Shown here piece by piece: positions 1-6,075 of a DNA stretch of 8,102 nucleotides (position 1 is the first letter of the stretch; each line of letters starts with the position of its first letter). The notes beneath the pieces were generated by a model. It was not told the DNA's origin. It saw only the letters and a list, made by a program, of their open reading frames with translations, and searched no databases. The DNA comes from an uncultured Mogibacterium sp. Its GTDB lineage: Bacteria; Bacillota_A; Clostridia; Peptostreptococcales; Anaerovoracaceae. The stretch is taken from NCBI RefSeq assembly GCF_938039775.1, contig NZ_CALHTQ010000226.1:1-8102 (forward strand), given 5' to 3'. The position numbers and the translations under genes were made by a program.

Positions 1-1770
1 AGGGGTGAGTTTGAAGAGCGTTTAACGGCTGTACTTAATGAGATAGATAAATCGGATGGTAGAATTATCCTCTTTATAGATGAGATTCATACTATTGTTG
101 GTGCTGGAAGAACTGAAGGCTCTATGGATGCTGGAAATCTTCTTAAGCCTAAACTTGCAAGAGGTGAACTGCACTGTATCGGTGCAACGACACTCGATGA
201 ATACAGAAAGTATATTGAAACAGATGCGGCTTTAGAAAGACGATTCCAAAAAGTAATGGTTGATGAGCCATCTGTAGAAGATACCATTTCTATTCTGAGA
301 GGCCTAAAAGAAAAGTTTGAAATACACCACGGTGTCAGAATTACAGACAATGCTCTTATTGCATGTGCAAATCTTTCAAATAGATATATTAGTGACCGCT
401 ATTTACCAGATAAAGCAATTGACTTGATGGATGAAGCTGCGGCTAGAATTAGAACTGAAATTGACAGTATGCCTTCTGATCTAGATCAGATTTCACGTAA
501 GATAATGCAATTAGAGATCGAAAAGCAAGCACTGTCTAAAGAAGACGATAGAGCTAGCAAGGCAAGACTCGATGCAATTAGCGAAGAACTGGCAAATCTC
601 AAGACAGAAAATGATGAGCTTACTGCTAAGTGGTCTAATGAAAAGAATATGATTCAGGATCTTAAGAACAAGAAGCTAGAGCTTGATGAAATTCGTCATG
701 AGATTGAAACTGCTGAACGTGAGTACAATCTTGAGAAACTTGCAAAGCTCAGGTATGGCGAACTACCAATCCTTGAAAAGGAAATTGAAGAGCTTAAGAA
801 TAAGACCGAACAGGCTAACGAGAGCAGAATGCTCCGTGAAGAGGTTGGGGAAGAGGAAATTCAGGCTGTAATCTCTGAATGGACGGGTATACCTGTAAGT
901 AAACTTGCAGAATCAGAACGCGAAAAATTGCTTCACCTAGGAGAGATACTTCACAAGAGGGTAGTTGGTCAGGATGAGGGAGTTACGGCTGTCTCAGAGG
1001 CAATTTTAAGAGCTAGAGCTGGTCTTAAGAATGAGAACCGCCCAGTCGGATCATTTATATTCCTAGGACCAACGGGAGTAGGTAAGACAGAACTTGCAAA
1101 GGCTCTTACTGAAACGCTCTTTGATACCGAGAAGAATCTGATAAGAATTGATATGTCAGAGTATATGGAAAAACATACGGTATCGAGACTAGTTGGATCG
1201 CCTCCAGGATATGTGGGCTACGACGAAGGTGGTCAGTTAACAGAAGCTGTGAGGAGAAAGCCATATAGCGTGATTTTGTTTGATGAAATCGAGAAAGCTC
1301 ATCCAGATGTATTTAATATTTTGCTTCAGCTTTTAGATGATGGACGACTCACGGATAATCAAGGTCGTACGGTAGATTTCAAGAATACTATCATCATAAT
1401 GACATCAAATCTACCAGAGTCACAGCTCAAGACATTCTTTAGACCAGAGTTTTTAAACAGAATAGATGATATAGTTATATTTAAATCGCTTACACTTGAG
1501 GAAATCGAGAAGATTGTAGACTTAACTATTGAATCCCTAATTAAGAGACTGGGAGAACGTGGTATTAGCCTTGAGCTCACCGAAGAAGCACGAAGATATA
1601 TTGCCAAAGAGTCGTATGACGAGGAGTTTGGTGCAAGACCGGTTAAGCGATTTGTTCAGAAAAACCTCGAAAACCAGATTGCAGAGATGATAATTTCTGG
1701 CAAAGTAAGTGACGGACAGATTATTGCTATAACGTCATCAGATGATGGTCTTCAGTTCGAAGTTCGTTAA
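1..1770 (+). CDS. clpB: ATP-dependent chaperone ClpB (Hsp100 disaggregase), 5'-truncated by window edge
   Basis: Hsp100 AAA+ hexamer of the cytosol that threads aggregated proteins through its pore and works with DnaK to rescue them. The reading frame is open from base 1 and encodes 589 residues. Roughly 265-270 N-terminal residues (N-domain and first Walker A) lie outside the window, judging from the usual family length near 860. Seen in order: NBD1 Walker B (FIDEIH, fragment residues 25-30), sensor GATT, arginine finger pair LERRF (78-82), a charged coiled-coil M-domain (about 159-273), then NBD2 with Walker A GPTGVGKT (356-363), Walker [13 protein letters not shown] (Asp428/Glu429), pore motif GYVGYDEGG, arginine finger [10 protein letters not shown] (Arg487) and sensor 2 GARPVKR (544-550). 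The M-domain separates ClpB from ClpA, and its length separates it from ClpC. Oddity: only eight residues lie between TSNL (468-471) and FRPEF, about 20 fewer than in E. coli ClpB; the frame is intact. A hairpin follows the stop codon. Confidence 0.96.
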   Translation, partial: RGEFEERLTAVLNEIDKSDGRIILFIDEIHTIVGAGRTEGSMDAGNLLKPKLARGELHCIGATTLDEYRKYIETDAALERRFQKVMVDEPSVEDTISILRGLKEKFEIHHGVRITDNALIACANLSNRYISDRYLPDKAIDLMDEAAARIRTEIDSMPSDLDQISRKIMQLEIEKQALSKEDDRASKARLDAISEELANLKTENDELTAKWSNEKNMIQDLKNKKLELDEIRHEIETAEREYNLEKLAKLRYGELPILEKEIEELKNKTEQANESRMLREEVGEEEIQAVISEWTGIPVSKLAESEREKLLHLGEILHKRVVGQDEGVTAVSEAILRARAGLKNENRPVGSFIFLGPTGVGKTELAKALTETLFDTEKNLIRIDMSEYMEKHTVSRLVGSPPGYVGYDEGGQLTEAVRRKPYSVILFDEIEKAHPDVFNILLQLLDDGRLTDNQGRTVDFKNTIIIMTSNLPESQLKTFFRPEFLNRIDDIVIFKSLTLEEIEKIVDLTIESLIKRLGERGISLELTEEARRYIAKESYDEEFGARPVKRFVQKNLENQIAEMIISGKVSDGQIIAITSSDDGLQFEVR

Positions 1771-1815
1771 TTGTTTTAGCACCAGCTAATCACATTAATA
1801 ATAAAAAAGTACAGG

Positions 1816-1844
1816 GAGATAGGTGTTTTATTTGCACCTATCTC
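1816..1844 (+). terminator. Hairpin after clpB, possible terminator
   Basis: A perfect 10-bp stem, GAGATAGGTG (1816-1825) with CACCTATCTC (1835-1844), encloses a 9-base T-rich loop 45 bases after the clpB stop. The following sequence (TTATGTTATACTT) is T-rich but has no continuous U-tract, so termination on the + strand may be partial. An A-run before the stem (1803-1808) would supply a U-run for minus-strand transcripts. The position between two independently started genes supports a terminator role. Confidence 0.55.
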
Positions 1845-1847
1845 TTA

Positions 1848-1856
1848 TGTTATACT
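1848..1856 (+). promoter_or_regulatory. Candidate extended -10 promoter for the hydrolase-fold gene
   Basis: TGT followed by TATACT (hexamer 1851-1856) is an extended -10 element matching TATAAT at five of six positions. No convincing -35 hexamer sits 16-18 bases upstream, which falls in the loop and right arm of the preceding hairpin. Transcription would start near 1863, leaving a leader of about 85 bases before the preferred start codon at 1950. Confidence 0.35.
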
Positions 1857-1939
1857 TATAAAGATGCTAGATGCATATTTTGTTAGAAACGCATGGATAA
1901 TCATGCACTTCAAAAAATACTAAACAGGCAGTATAGTGA

Positions 1940-1945
1940 AGGGGG
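1940..1945 (+). promoter_or_regulatory. Ribosome binding site that decides the hydrolase start
   Basis: AGGGGG lies four bases before the ATG at 1950. The upstream in-frame ATG at 1893 has no purine-rich Shine-Dalgarno sequence in front of it (TTAGAAACGC). This contrast favours 1950 as the start. Confidence 0.6.
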
Positions 1946-1949
1946 ACAA

Positions 1950-2873
1950 ATGGCAGAATACAGGGACATTTATAGAAGAGCAGCGAATGGAGAGGGACAA
2001 GTAGTATCTTTCAAGTATACTTCTGCCCATCCGCGTGCAATTATTCAGATAGTACATGATATAAGCGAACATAGTCTAAGATATAAAGAGTTAGCATCTG
2101 CGCTTAATGATGCTGGATTTTACGTTTGTGGTAACGATCTTATAGGACACGGCATGAGCAAGCAGGGGCATCAGGGATGCTTTGGTTTACATAATAATTC
2201 GTACAAAGAGCTGCTTGTAGATATTGACTCTCTATTTAAAGATGCTGCTTCTGATGCTGGAGAAGATGTGCCTAGAATACTGATTGGTGCTGGGTTTGGA
2301 GCAATGCTTTGTGAGCTTTATACAATAGAATATGACAATATTTCGCTGTTAATTTTAATGGAAAATTTGGAGATACCTGCAGGACTTAGTTTCATTAAAA
2401 TTAATGCAAATAATCATATAAAGAGAAAAGGATTTAACTCTATATCTGAGAGTGTTCATAATACAATGTATCAGATGGGGAAACTCGCTGGCTCATCCCC
2501 CTATAATGAGTTTTATTGGCTAAGTAGTGATGAAGATGAAATCAAGTCGTACTCAGAAGATGAAAACTGCGGATTTATGCTAACCGCATCTGCCTATAGG
2601 GAGATGATTAGGGTTATTGAGCAACTTAGAGGAAAGAACGGGCTTGTAAGATTGCCAGATATTCCAATTTATATACTTGCAGGGGCCAAAGATCAAAGAG
2701 GAAACTGCGGTAATTCTGTAATAAGAATTGCTAATATGCTAAGTGATAAGGGACATAACGAAGTTTCATACAAGCTATATAAGGAATGCTATCATGATAT
2801 TCTGCATGATAGCTGTAAGAAGCAAGTTATAAAGGATATTATTGGCTGGATTGAACACAAGCTATATAAGTAA
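1950..2873 (+). CDS. Alpha/beta-hydrolase-fold protein (monoacylglycerol lipase/S33-like), nucleophile serine replaced
   Basis: A 307-residue cytosolic protein (no signal peptide or membrane segment) resembling the Hydrolase_4 family of lysophospholipase and monoacylglycerol lipase-like enzymes. Residues here count from the ATG at 1950. Family landmarks are recognisable but altered: the oxyanion motif, normally HGxxEHxxRY, reads HDISEHSLRY (36-45); DxRGHGxS reads DLIGHGMS (63-70); and the nucleophile elbow GxSxG reads GAGFG (113-117), placing Gly115 (GGG, 2292-2294) where the catalytic serine belongs. The other two triad residues seem kept: Asp248 in AGAKD and His282 in YHDIL. It may therefore be a catalytically dead member with a binding or regulatory role, or use another residue; no substrate can be named. 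Choosing 1950 over the ATG at 1893 puts the HG-equivalent motif at residue 36, which is normal for the family. It stands alone between hairpins and converges on the GntR gene. Confidence 0.8.
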   Translation: MAEYRDIYRRAANGEGQVVSFKYTSAHPRAIIQIVHDISEHSLRYKELASALNDAGFYVCGNDLIGHGMSKQGHQGCFGLHNNSYKELLVDIDSLFKDAASDAGEDVPRILIGAGFGAMLCELYTIEYDNISLLILMENLEIPAGLSFIKINANNHIKRKGFNSISESVHNTMYQMGKLAGSSPYNEFYWLSSDEDEIKSYSEDENCGFMLTASAYREMIRVIEQLRGKNGLVRLPDIPIYILAGAKDQRGNCGNSVIRIANMLSDKGHNEVSYKLYKECYHDILHDSCKKQVIKDIIGWIEHKLYK

Positions 2874-2890
2874 GAATAACTAAAAGCTGA

Positions 2891-2937
2891 AATGCGATAG
2901 TAACACTAAACATTGCCGTTTAACTTACTATCGCATT
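2891..2937. terminator. Long hairpin between convergent genes, probable bidirectional terminator
   Basis: AATGCGATAGTAA (2891-2903) pairs perfectly with TTACTATCGCATT (2925-2937), a 13-bp stem. Inside the 21-base loop, TAAAC (2907-2911) can pair with GTTTA (2918-2922) around the hexaloop ATTGCC, so the structure is a two-tier hairpin with a small internal loop. It fills the 74-base gap between two gene ends that face each other. Neither side has a strong U-tract; the minus-strand exit (CTTTTAG) is the better of the two. Its role as a terminator is inferred from position. Confidence 0.6.
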
Positions 2938-2947
2938 GGTATGCTAT

Positions 2948-3607
2948 TTAAAATAGGTGAGACATTCTGCGCAACTTGCTCTGTTTCATATGATATTCCA
3001 TAGCTTTCTTGCCAGCAGCAACGTTCTTTGTCTCAAAGGCTTCGAATATAGTCTTGTGCTCTTCGAGTATAGTCTTTAGATAATCATCCGAAAAGGTTTT
3101 AGCCGGAGCAGAATGCTTTAGATAAGTCTGATATGTTGATAATGTAAGATATAGCATCCTGTTCTTGGTCCCCTTATAAATAATATTGTGAAATGCAGAG
3201 TTAAACTGAAGAACTTTATCCACGTCGTTCTTAAGGGTATAAAACTCCATGAACTCGATATTCTCTCTCAGTATCTCTGTTTCATCAGCCGTCATGCGCT
3301 CAATAGCCCAATCAACTGCTTGAACTTCAAAGGTTCTTCGCAAATCGAATAGGTCAGAGATATCACGATTAGATAGACCGATTACGTAGGCTCCACGATT
3401 TGGGATATTTTCGATGAGGCCATCAGACTCAAGTTGTCTAAATGCTTCTCTGACAGGTGTTCTGCTAACATTATATTTCTTGCAGATTGCCTGCTCTGTA
3501 AGCTTTGAATTAGCTGGTATTTTTCCGCTGAGAATGTCTTTTTGAATCTGTACGAATAAACTATTTGATAGCGGTTGATTACTCTCCAGTTCTGAGTTCA
3601 TTACCAT
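2948..3607 (-). CDS. GntR-family transcriptional regulator, FadR/FCD subfamily
   Basis: A 219-residue DNA-binding repressor or activator that probably acts as a dimer and responds to a small carboxylate-type metabolite, as FCD proteins generally do; the ligand cannot be told from sequence. The N-terminal winged helix-turn-helix spans about 14-78, with the family signature LTEQAICKKYNVSRTPVREA (36-55), the segment RQLESDGLIE and the wing NRGAYVIG. The all-helical FCD domain follows (about 85-208) with three histidines at the expected metal/ligand sites: His140 (SAFH), His184 (EEH) and His206 (EYH). The acidic residue often found four before the first histidine is Asn136. The start is well supported: AGGAGG on the minus strand (3618-3613) lies five bases before the ATG. 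The gene is divergent from nth and convergent with the hydrolase-fold gene. A near-consensus promoter overlapped by a GTATAC box suggests autoregulation. Confidence 0.93.
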   Translation of the reverse strand: MVMNSELESNQPLSNSLFVQIQKDILSGKIPANSKLTEQAICKKYNVSRTPVREAFRQLESDGLIENIPNRGAYVIGLSNRDISDLFDLRRTFEVQAVDWAIERMTADETEILRENIEFMEFYTLKNDVDKVLQFNSAFHNIIYKGTKNRMLYLTLSTYQTYLKHSAPAKTFSDDYLKTILEEHKTIFEAFETKNVAAGKKAMEYHMKQSKLRRMSHLF

Positions 3608-3640
3608 GATTACCTCCTATGATTACACAGTTAAACGAGG

Positions 3641-3677
3641 GTATACAATGTCTAAAGATGTACTATGCGTATACAAT
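3641..3677. promoter_or_regulatory. Two GTATACAAT boxes, candidate GntR operator
   Basis: The nine-base sequence GTATACAAT occurs at 3641-3649 and again at 3669-3677, spaced 28 bases apart in the same orientation. Each has the self-complementary GTATAC core. Several FCD-type GntR regulators are known to bind ATTGTATACAAT-like palindromes, and these boxes match the right half of that. The 3669 copy covers the start-point and the downstream edge of the -10 of the gntR promoter; the 3641 copy lies in the early leader. An imperfect inverted repeat (TATGC 3664-3668, GCATA 3692-3696) flanks the second box. Confidence 0.5.
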
Positions 3678-3703
3678 TATAATTAAAGTATGCATAAAGT
3701 CAA
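3676..3703 (-). promoter_or_regulatory. Sigma-A-type promoter of the GntR gene
   Basis: Read on the minus strand, TTGACT (3703-3698; five of six to TTGACA) is followed after 16 bases by a perfect TATAAT (3681-3676). Transcription would begin near 3669, about 60 bases before the GntR start codon. The -10 lies inside the palindrome AATTATAATT (3675-3684), which also presents TATAAT on the + strand (3678-3683). A shared divergent promoter is therefore possible, but no good + strand -35 is visible. Confidence 0.72.
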
Positions 3704-3724
3704 TAATTGAAGTCATTAATGGAA

Positions 3725-3729
3725 AAGGA
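3725..3729 (+). promoter_or_regulatory. Ribosome binding site that decides the nth start
   Basis: AAGGA six bases before the ATG at 3736. The frame is open back to an ATG at 3619, but that ATG lies at the GntR ribosome binding site, and the extra 39 residues would be translated from the divergent promoter region and match nothing in endonuclease III. Confidence 0.6.
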
Positions 3730-3735
3730 AAAAAC

Positions 3736-4392
3736 ATGAAAAAACGTATTTCTAAGAAATATTTTAAGAATAGCGATGAAGTTAAAACTGTACTTGATAC
3801 ATTGGAAGCAGCTTATCCGGATGCAGATTGTGCATTACACCACGATTCGATATTTCATTTGCTTCTTGCTGTAGTATTATCGGCGCAAACTACTGATGCC
3901 AGTGTAAATAAAGTGACACCTAAGTTATTCAGGACCTATGAAGAGCCAAGTCAGTTGGCAAAAGCAAATATTACAGATGTTGAAGACATGATAAAGACAC
4001 TCGGTCTATACAAGAATAAGGCAAAAAGTCTAGTTGGAATTGGCAAAATGCTATGTGAATCTTATGGAGGCGAAGTACCTCATGATTTTGTTGAGTTGCA
4101 AAAATTACCTGGTGTTGGTCGTAAAACGGCTAATGTAGTTATGTCTGTAGGGTTTGGGGAACCGCATATTGCAGTAGATACACATGTCTTTCGGGTATCT
4201 AATCGAATAGGACTAGTTACCGAAGAAGATGTTCTTAAGACGGAAAAGGCATTAATGGAGATTATTCCTGAAAATAGGTGGTCTCATATGCATCACGTAC
4301 TAATTTTCCATGGCAGACAGTGCTGTACAGCTAGAAATCCTAAATGTGATGAGTGCTGCATTGGAGATGTCTGTAGGTATAATCAAAAATAA
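3736..4392 (+). CDS. nth: Endonuclease III, DNA glycosylase/AP lyase
   Basis: Bifunctional base-excision repair enzyme that removes oxidised pyrimidines (such as thymine glycol) and cleaves the abasic site by beta-elimination. It has 218 residues, close to the 211 of E. coli Nth. Seen: the N-terminal helical part with LLLAVVLSAQTTD (42-54), the helix-hairpin-helix LPGVGRKTANVV (124-135) carrying the catalytic Lys130, and the catalytic Asp148 in VDTHVFRVSNR. The C-terminal [4Fe-4S] cluster motif is complete, C-x6-C-x2-C-x5-C (Cys197, 204, 207, 213). All active-site residues are present, so it should be functional; the intact cluster and Lys argue against MutY or AlkA. The start at 3736 rests on the AAGGA site and family length. 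The gene is divergent from the GntR gene across 128 bases and 82 bases upstream of trmL. A + strand promoter is not clear; TATAAT at 3678-3683 is the best -10. Confidence 0.95.
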   Translation: MKKRISKKYFKNSDEVKTVLDTLEAAYPDADCALHHDSIFHLLLAVVLSAQTTDASVNKVTPKLFRTYEEPSQLAKANITDVEDMIKTLGLYKNKAKSLVGIGKMLCESYGGEVPHDFVELQKLPGVGRKTANVVMSVGFGEPHIAVDTHVFRVSNRIGLVTEEDVLKTEKALMEIIPENRWSHMHHVLIFHGRQCCTARNPKCDECCIGDVCRYNQK

Positions 4393-4408
4393 ATTTAGAA
4401 TTGCATTA

Positions 4409-4437
4409 TTGAAAATACAACATCTAACTGATATTAT
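4409..4437 (+). promoter_or_regulatory. Candidate promoter for trmL
   Basis: TTGAAA (4409-4414) and TATTAT (4432-4437) are separated by 17 bases, each matching the sigma-A consensus at five of six positions. It lies in the 82-base gap between nth and trmL and would give a leader of about 30 bases. Because no terminator is visible between trmL and gap, transcripts from here could also run into the glycolytic genes. Confidence 0.55.
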
Positions 4438-4462
4438 ATTTTTGTTGAAAGTTTTAGTTTTT

Positions 4463-4468
4463 AAGGAG
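4463..4468 (+). promoter_or_regulatory. Ribosome binding site fixing a TTG start for trmL
   Basis: AAGGAG sits six bases before TTG at 4475. No ATG or GTG in frame lies near it. The only in-frame ATGs are far upstream inside nth (from 4310), and starting there would add 55 residues foreign to the TrmL family. Confidence 0.75.
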
Positions 4469-4474
4469 ATAAAT

Positions 4475-4945
4475 TTGTCGTTACACGTAGTCCTTGTCGA
4501 ACCAGAAATACCGCAGAATACTGGGAATATCGCCAGGACCTGTGCAGCTACTAACACAACGCTTCATCTTATCAAACCTTTAGGTTTTAGCATTGATGAA
4601 AAGGCGGTTCGTAGGGCAGGACTTGACTACTGGAGATTCGTAAATCTAATAGTCCATGATAGTTTACATTCATTCCTTGAACAGTATGGTAATAAAAGGC
4701 TGTTTCTTGCAACTACCCATGGTGATAATAGTTACACGGATTTAGAGTATAAGGATGAAGATATGTTTTTATTTGGCAGGGAGACCAAGGGCCTTCCTAA
4801 GGAATTAATTAGTGAGCACGAAGATACGGCTATCAGAATTCCTATGAGTGAGAACACAAGACTTAGATCACTTAATCTATCTAATTCGGTCAATATCGTT
4901 TTGTTTGAAGCCCTCCGTCAGAACGGATTCCCTGGGCTTCTATAG
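4475..4945 (+). CDS. trmL: tRNA (cytidine(34)-2'-O)-methyltransferase TrmL (SPOUT family)
   Basis: Uses S-adenosylmethionine to methylate the 2'-OH of the wobble nucleotide 34, known for tRNA-Leu isoacceptors in E. coli. With the TTG start it has 156 residues, almost exactly the 157 of E. coli TrmL. Seen: the N-terminal motif LVEPEIPQNTGNIARTCAA (7-25), where the asparagine and arginine belong to the conserved SpoU/TrmD signature; LDYW (50-53); then the trefoil-knot cofactor motifs FGRETKGLP (100-108), IRIPM (120-124) and SLNLSNSVNIVLFEALRQ (132-149). The protein is only the SPOUT catalytic domain, without the RNA-binding extension found in TrmH or RlmB, which supports TrmL over those paralogues. 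It has its own likely promoter at 4409-4437 and lies 47 bases before gap with no obvious terminator. Its link to glycolysis is probably positional only. Confidence 0.93.
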   Translation: MSLHVVLVEPEIPQNTGNIARTCAATNTTLHLIKPLGFSIDEKAVRRAGLDYWRFVNLIVHDSLHSFLEQYGNKRLFLATTHGDNSYTDLEYKDEDMFLFGRETKGLPKELISEHEDTAIRIPMSENTRLRSLNLSNSVNIVLFEALRQNGFPGLL

Positions 4946-4992
4946 AATTTTTAAAGTAATGGCTATCTTTTTCGAATGTTAAGGAGGAAAAA

Positions 4993-6006
4993 ATGATTAA
5001 AGTCGGTATTAGCGGATTCGGAAGAATTTCAAGAGTTGTAATGAGAGCAGCTCTTGATATGGAAGATATCGAAATTGTAGGTATTAACTGGCGTAACTCC
5101 GATCTAGATTATATCGTCTATATGCTCAAATACGATTCTACTTTCGGCAGATTCCCAGGAACTGTTGAGAAGTATGAAAATGGAATCGTTGTAAATGGCA
5201 AAAAGATTCCGGTATATATGGAAGATGACGCTAAGAACATTCCTTGGGGAGAGTGTGGAGCTGAGTACATCGTAGAAGGTACTGGTGCTTACAACACAAC
5301 TGAGAAAGCTCAGGCACACATCGAAGCTGGTGCTAAGAAAGTAATTATTTCTGCTCCTGCAAAAGATAAGGCAACACCTACATTCGTTTACGGTGTTAAC
5401 CATGATGAGTATGATAGCAATGTTAATGTAGTTTCAAATGCATCTTGTACTACAAATTGTCTAGCACCTCTCTGTAAGGTTATCAATGATAACTGGGGCA
5501 TTGATCAGGGCCTTATGTCCACAATCCATGCTGCGACAGCTAAGCAGAAGGTTGTAGATGCAAGATCCATGAAGGACTGGAGAACAGGAAGATCTGTTTT
5601 CAATAACATAATCCCTACAACAACAGGTGCAGCTAAGGCTGTATCACTTGTAATTCCGGAACTTGAAGGAAAGCTAACTGGTAAGGCATACCGTGTACCA
5701 ACAGCTGACGTGTCTGTAATTGACCTTAATCTGATTCTTAAAAACTCTGCTTCTTATGAAGAGATATGCGCAAAGGTGAAGGAAGCTTCTGAGAACGAGT
5801 TCAAAGGAATCATCGAATACGTTGATGATGAAGTTGTATCGTGCGACTTTATCGGCGATCCGTGCACTTGCATCTACGATGCAAGAGAGGGTATCGAGCT
5901 AAACGATAAGTTCTTCAAATTTATCATGTTCTATGACAATGAGTATGGGTATAGCGTGCAGCTTCTAAGACTCATTCAGCATATGGGCAAAGTTGATAAC
6001 AAATAA
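4993..6006 (+). CDS. gap: Type I glyceraldehyde-3-phosphate dehydrogenase
   Basis: Cytosolic tetrameric enzyme converting glyceraldehyde 3-phosphate, phosphate and NAD(P)+ to 1,3-bisphosphoglycerate. It has 337 residues, normal length. The catalytic Cys152 (SNASCTTNC) and His179 (TIHA) are present, with Arg234 (RVPT) and the C-terminal YDNEYGYS (314-321; usually YDNEWGYS) in place. The S-loop reads KDWRTGR, of the KDWRGGR type seen in E. coli GapA and Bacteroides, not KDLRRAR of Bacillus. The coenzyme site departs from NAD-specific norms: GFGRIS (Ser13 for Gly), GINW (Trp33 where an aspartate binds the adenosine ribose) and Ala190-Arg191 where NAD-type enzymes commonly have Leu-Pro. NADP+ or dual use is therefore possible but inferred. 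AAGGAGG (4981-4987) lies five bases before the ATG, a very strong ribosome binding site fitting high expression. A hairpin separates gap from pgk; no CggR-type regulator precedes it. Confidence 0.95.
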   Translation: MIKVGISGFGRISRVVMRAALDMEDIEIVGINWRNSDLDYIVYMLKYDSTFGRFPGTVEKYENGIVVNGKKIPVYMEDDAKNIPWGECGAEYIVEGTGAYNTTEKAQAHIEAGAKKVIISAPAKDKATPTFVYGVNHDEYDSNVNVVSNASCTTNCLAPLCKVINDNWGIDQGLMSTIHAATAKQKVVDARSMKDWRTGRSVFNNIIPTTTGAAKAVSLVIPELEGKLTGKAYRVPTADVSVIDLNLILKNSASYEEICAKVKEASENEFKGIIEYVDDEVVSCDFIGDPCTCIYDAREGIELNDKFFKFIMFYDNEYGYSVQLLRLIQHMGKVDNK

Positions 6007-6022
6007 GCAATGTAACTATATG

Positions 6023-6057
6023 ATGCCGTGCTTTTGCGCGGCATATCATTTATTTTG
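6023..6057 (+). terminator. Hairpin between gap and pgk, possible partial terminator
   Basis: ATGCCGTGC (6023-6031) pairs with GCGCGGCAT (6036-6044), nine pairs including one T-G wobble, around a TTTT loop. It is followed by the T-rich ATCATTTATTTTG. The shape fits an intrinsic terminator with an interrupted U-tract, or a stabilising 3' end for the gap message. No clear promoter fits between it and the pgk start, so some read-through is likely needed for pgk and tpiA. Confidence 0.65.
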
Positions 6058-6075
6058 TGCAAGTGAGGTACACAT

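Noticed and set aside
1359..1607. Minus-strand open frame inside clpB, and similar antisense frames within gap and pgk
   Set aside because: They lie wholly opposite well-conserved genes, lack ribosome binding sites and resemble no family; they are shadows of the coding strand.
1891..1906. Small inverted repeat GCATG/CATGC in the leader of the hydrolase gene
   Set aside because: Only five base pairs with a six-base loop; expected by chance in a leader of this length.
1893..1949. N-terminal extension of the hydrolase-fold protein from the ATG at 1893
   Set aside because: There is no ribosome binding site before it, whereas the ATG at 1950 has AGGGGG at good spacing and gives the normal family N-terminus. 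Kept only as an alternative.
3619..3735. Extension of endonuclease III to an ATG at 3619
   Set aside because: It would run through the gntR promoter and operator region, has no Shine-Dalgarno sequence, and adds 39 residues not typical of the family.
4310..4474. Extension of TrmL to an ATG at 4310, overlapping nth
   Set aside because: The TTG at 4475 has an excellent AAGGAG site and yields 156 residues, matching the family; the extra 55 residues come from out-of-frame nth and AT-rich spacer.
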